In this document: in pieces, positions 6,004 to 7,535 of the stretch
Layout: each line of letters starts with the position of its first letter
Position numbering within the stretch: position 1 is the stretch's first letter
Assembly: GCA_009918425.1 (NCBI GenBank)
Contig: RGEC01000106.1
Span: forward strand, 1-7,535
DNA length: 7,535 nucleotides
Reading direction: 5' to 3'
From: Bacteroidota bacterium
Lineage (GTDB): Bacteria; Bacteroidota; Bacteroidia; NS11-12g; UBA955
The notes under the pieces: model-generated
The model's input: only the letters and a program-made list of their open reading frames with translations
The model's database searches: none
Told to the model about the DNA's origin: nothing
Made by a program: the position numbers and the translations under genes

Positions 6004-7535
6004 TCAGGATTTGAGGTAGGGACTCAACTCCGCCTCGAAATACTGCAGCGCGTTTTTCACCGGAAGGGGCAAGCCACCGCCCAGGGCACACAAACTGCCG
6101 GTTTCAAGGGTATCCAGCAAATCGTTGAGCAGGATGCGGTCAATTTTGTAGTTCTCATTCAGCGCTTTTTGGAACATTTCCTTTCCACGGGTGCTGCCCA
6201 ATCGGCAGGGGAAACACTTACCACAGCTTTCATGGGCGGTAAATTCAAATAGGTGCTCGATGTATTTTGCCAGCGGAAAATTCTCAGGAATACAGACCAC
6301 CGAAGCATGTCCCAGCAGAAAACCGCCTTGGTTGAAGCTCTCAAAATCAAGCGTGAGTTCATCAATTTTGCCAATGGGAACCAGTCCGCCCAATGGGCCG
6401 CCAATGTGCATGGCTTTCACCGGAACGCGGAAACCTTGCCCTAATTCATCAATTACCGTGCGCAGGGGCGTTCCCATGTCGGCCTCATACAAACCCGGGC
6501 GGTTGAAATGTCCGTCCAGCGAAATAAGCTTGGTGCCGGTACTTTTTCCTCTACCGATGCCTGCAAAAGCCTTTCCGCCATTTTGAAGAATCCAGGGCAG
6601 GCAAGCCAGCGTTTCTACATTGTTTACCACGGTGGGTTTATTGAAAAGCCCATGCTGTGTGGGGTAGGGCGGACGCACCCGCACTTCAGGTCTTTGTCCT
6701 TCAATAGAACTGAGTAAAGCGGTTTCTTCTCCGCAGATATAGGCACCTTGTGCTTTAATAACCTTGAATTCAAAGTCAAATCCACTGCCCATGATATTTT
6801 TGCCGATATAGCCTGCTGCATGCAACTTTTGTATTTCGGTTTCGCAGATTTCTACGGCTTCGGGATATTCACCGCGGATATAAAGCACACCCCAGGATGC
6901 TCCCATTATATAGCCGGCAATCATCATGCCCATGAGCACACTGTGCGGACGTTCTTCCAGTAAATACCGGTCGCTGAAAGCACCGGGATCGCCTTCATCG
7001 GCATTGCAAACGATGAATTTGGTATCGCCGGGTGTGTTTTTGCAGCTTTCCAGTTTGAAAGCCATGGGAAAACCCGCACCGCCCCGGCCACGCACATTGC
7101 TTTCCCTTATTTCATGCAGAAGAACATCCTTGTCGGTTTTGAGGGCTGTTTTCCAAATCCCGTAATAGTTCTCAATATCGCCGTAAGGCAGTGTGAGTAT
7201 AGGATTTCCGGTGGCGCCTACGTGGTATTTTTCTTGGGTTTGATAGGTTCCTGCAATAATTTCATCTAAGTGGTTGATGTCTGCTCCGGAATAATTGCGG
7301 TTTTTGTAGTGAAAAGCATGATTTTCATGACAGCGGCCCAGGCAAACCATTTCGCCTGTTTTTTCTGCACCAAACTTGCCGCAAATGGAGGTATGCAGTT
7401 TGTCCTGCGTTCCGGCAGTAAGGCAGGCACTGCCATTGCATACATAGATTTCTTTTCCCTTGTTTTCTTCTCGGGTAAAATCATAAAAGCTGGCAGCACC
7501 ATATACGTTGGCTTTTCCAATCAGGAACGCATCGG
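6004..7535 (-). CDS. fdsB: Formate dehydrogenase diaphorase (beta) subunit, NuoE-NuoF fusion, N-terminus beyond right edge
   Basis: This subunit takes electrons from the alpha subunit and reduces NAD+ at FMN. The frame stays open past the internal ATG at 7350 to the window edge, giving 509 visible residues. That ATG sits inside a cluster motif and is not the start. The first part is a NuoE-like thioredoxin-fold [2Fe-2S] domain: VYGAASFYDF, then C32-x4-C37 (CNGSAC) and C64-x3-C68 (CLGRC). The NuoF-like part has FMN/NADH motifs GRGGAGFP (149-156), NADEGDPGAF (177-186) and GEETALLSSIEG (268-279), an SLBB-like segment near 334-367, and the [4Fe-4S] ligands C437, C440, C443 (ESCGKCFPC) and C482 (SLCALGGG). 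It lacks the C-terminal ferredoxin of the hydrogenase HndC/HydB type, which fits a formate dehydrogenase partner. Perhaps 50-80 N-terminal residues are outside. Its stop directly abuts the stop of the convergent ATPase. A hydrogenase or other NuoF-like diaphorase is the alternative, but fdhA on the same strand supports this call. Confidence 0.92.
   Translation of the reverse strand, partial: DAFLIGKANVYGAASFYDFTREENKGKEIYVCNGSACLTAGTQDKLHTSICGKFGAEKTGEMVCLGRCHENHAFHYKNRNYSGADINHLDEIIAGTYQTQEKYHVGATGNPILTLPYGDIENYYGIWKTALKTDKDVLLHEIRESNVRGRGGAGFPMAFKLESCKNTPGDTKFIVCNADEGDPGAFSDRYLLEERPHSVLMGMMIAGYIMGASWGVLYIRGEYPEAVEICETEIQKLHAAGYIGKNIMGSGFDFEFKVIKAQGAYICGEETALLSSIEGQRPEVRVRPPYPTQHGLFNKPTVVNNVETLACLPWILQNGGKAFAGIGRGKSTGTKLISLDGHFNRPGLYEADMGTPLRTVIDELGQGFRVPVKAMHIGGPLGGLVPIGKIDELTLDFESFNQGGFLLGHASVVCIPENFPLAKYIEHLFEFTAHESCGKCFPCRLGSTRGKEMFQKALNENYKIDRILLNDLLDTLETGSLCALGGGLPLPVKNALQYFEAELSPYLKS

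Noticed and set aside
6191..6586. A 131-codon open frame on the plus strand
   Set aside because: It is antisense to the well-supported NuoF domain and has no domain of its own.
7348..7350. ATG at 7350 as the start of the diaphorase gene
   Set aside because: The frame remains open to the window edge and upstream codons encode the conserved VYGAASFYDF and CNGSAC of the NuoE-like domain, so 7350 is internal.

Overview
The window looks like a chromosomal piece of a Bacteroidota bacterium. Three things point there: a secreted beta-propeller protein ending in what looks like a type IX secretion (T9SS) sorting domain, promoter elements of the Bacteroidota type (TTTG, 19 bases, TAnnTTTG), and start codons without clear Shine-Dalgarno sequences. 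No RNA gene, CRISPR array or insertion sequence is visible.

Layout. On the minus strand, both edges carry subunits of one enzyme, a soluble NAD-linked molybdenum (or tungsten) formate dehydrogenase. The right edge (6004-7535) holds the diaphorase subunit, a NuoE-like [2Fe-2S] domain fused to a NuoF-like FMN/NADH/[4Fe-4S] domain, with its N-terminus outside the window. The left edge (1-2228) holds the catalytic alpha subunit, with NuoG-like iron-sulfur domains followed by the molybdopterin domain, and its C-terminus outside the window. Formate would be oxidised at the Mo/W site (Cys390, His391, Arg582), and electrons would pass along the alpha-subunit clusters to the beta subunit, where FMN reduces NAD+. 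No fdhD or molybdenum-cofactor gene is in view.

Between the two subunits lies about 3.8 kb of unrelated genes. They are a T9SS-type secreted propeller protein (minus strand, 2370-3647), a DEAD-box RNA helicase (plus strand, 3826-4770) and an AAA ATPase of the DUF4143 family (plus strand, 4903-6003). Judged against remembered family architecture, both plus-strand genes carry clean in-frame internal deletions. The helicase has lost about 100 residues between motifs III and V, including motif IV. The ATPase has lost about 30 residues at the start of its nuclease-like C-terminal domain.

The most striking non-coding structure is upstream of the ATPase. ACTCA/TGAGT boxes have centres exactly 11 bp apart (4814, 4825, 4836), with a further box two turns on (4858). 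They include an 18-bp perfect palindrome. A second, near-perfect 20-bp palindrome runs into the -33 box of a good Bacteroidota promoter. This looks like a helically phased operator, possibly for autoregulation. The ATPase stop codon directly abuts the stop codon of the convergent diaphorase gene. No stretch longer than 150 bases lacks a gene or an annotated site.
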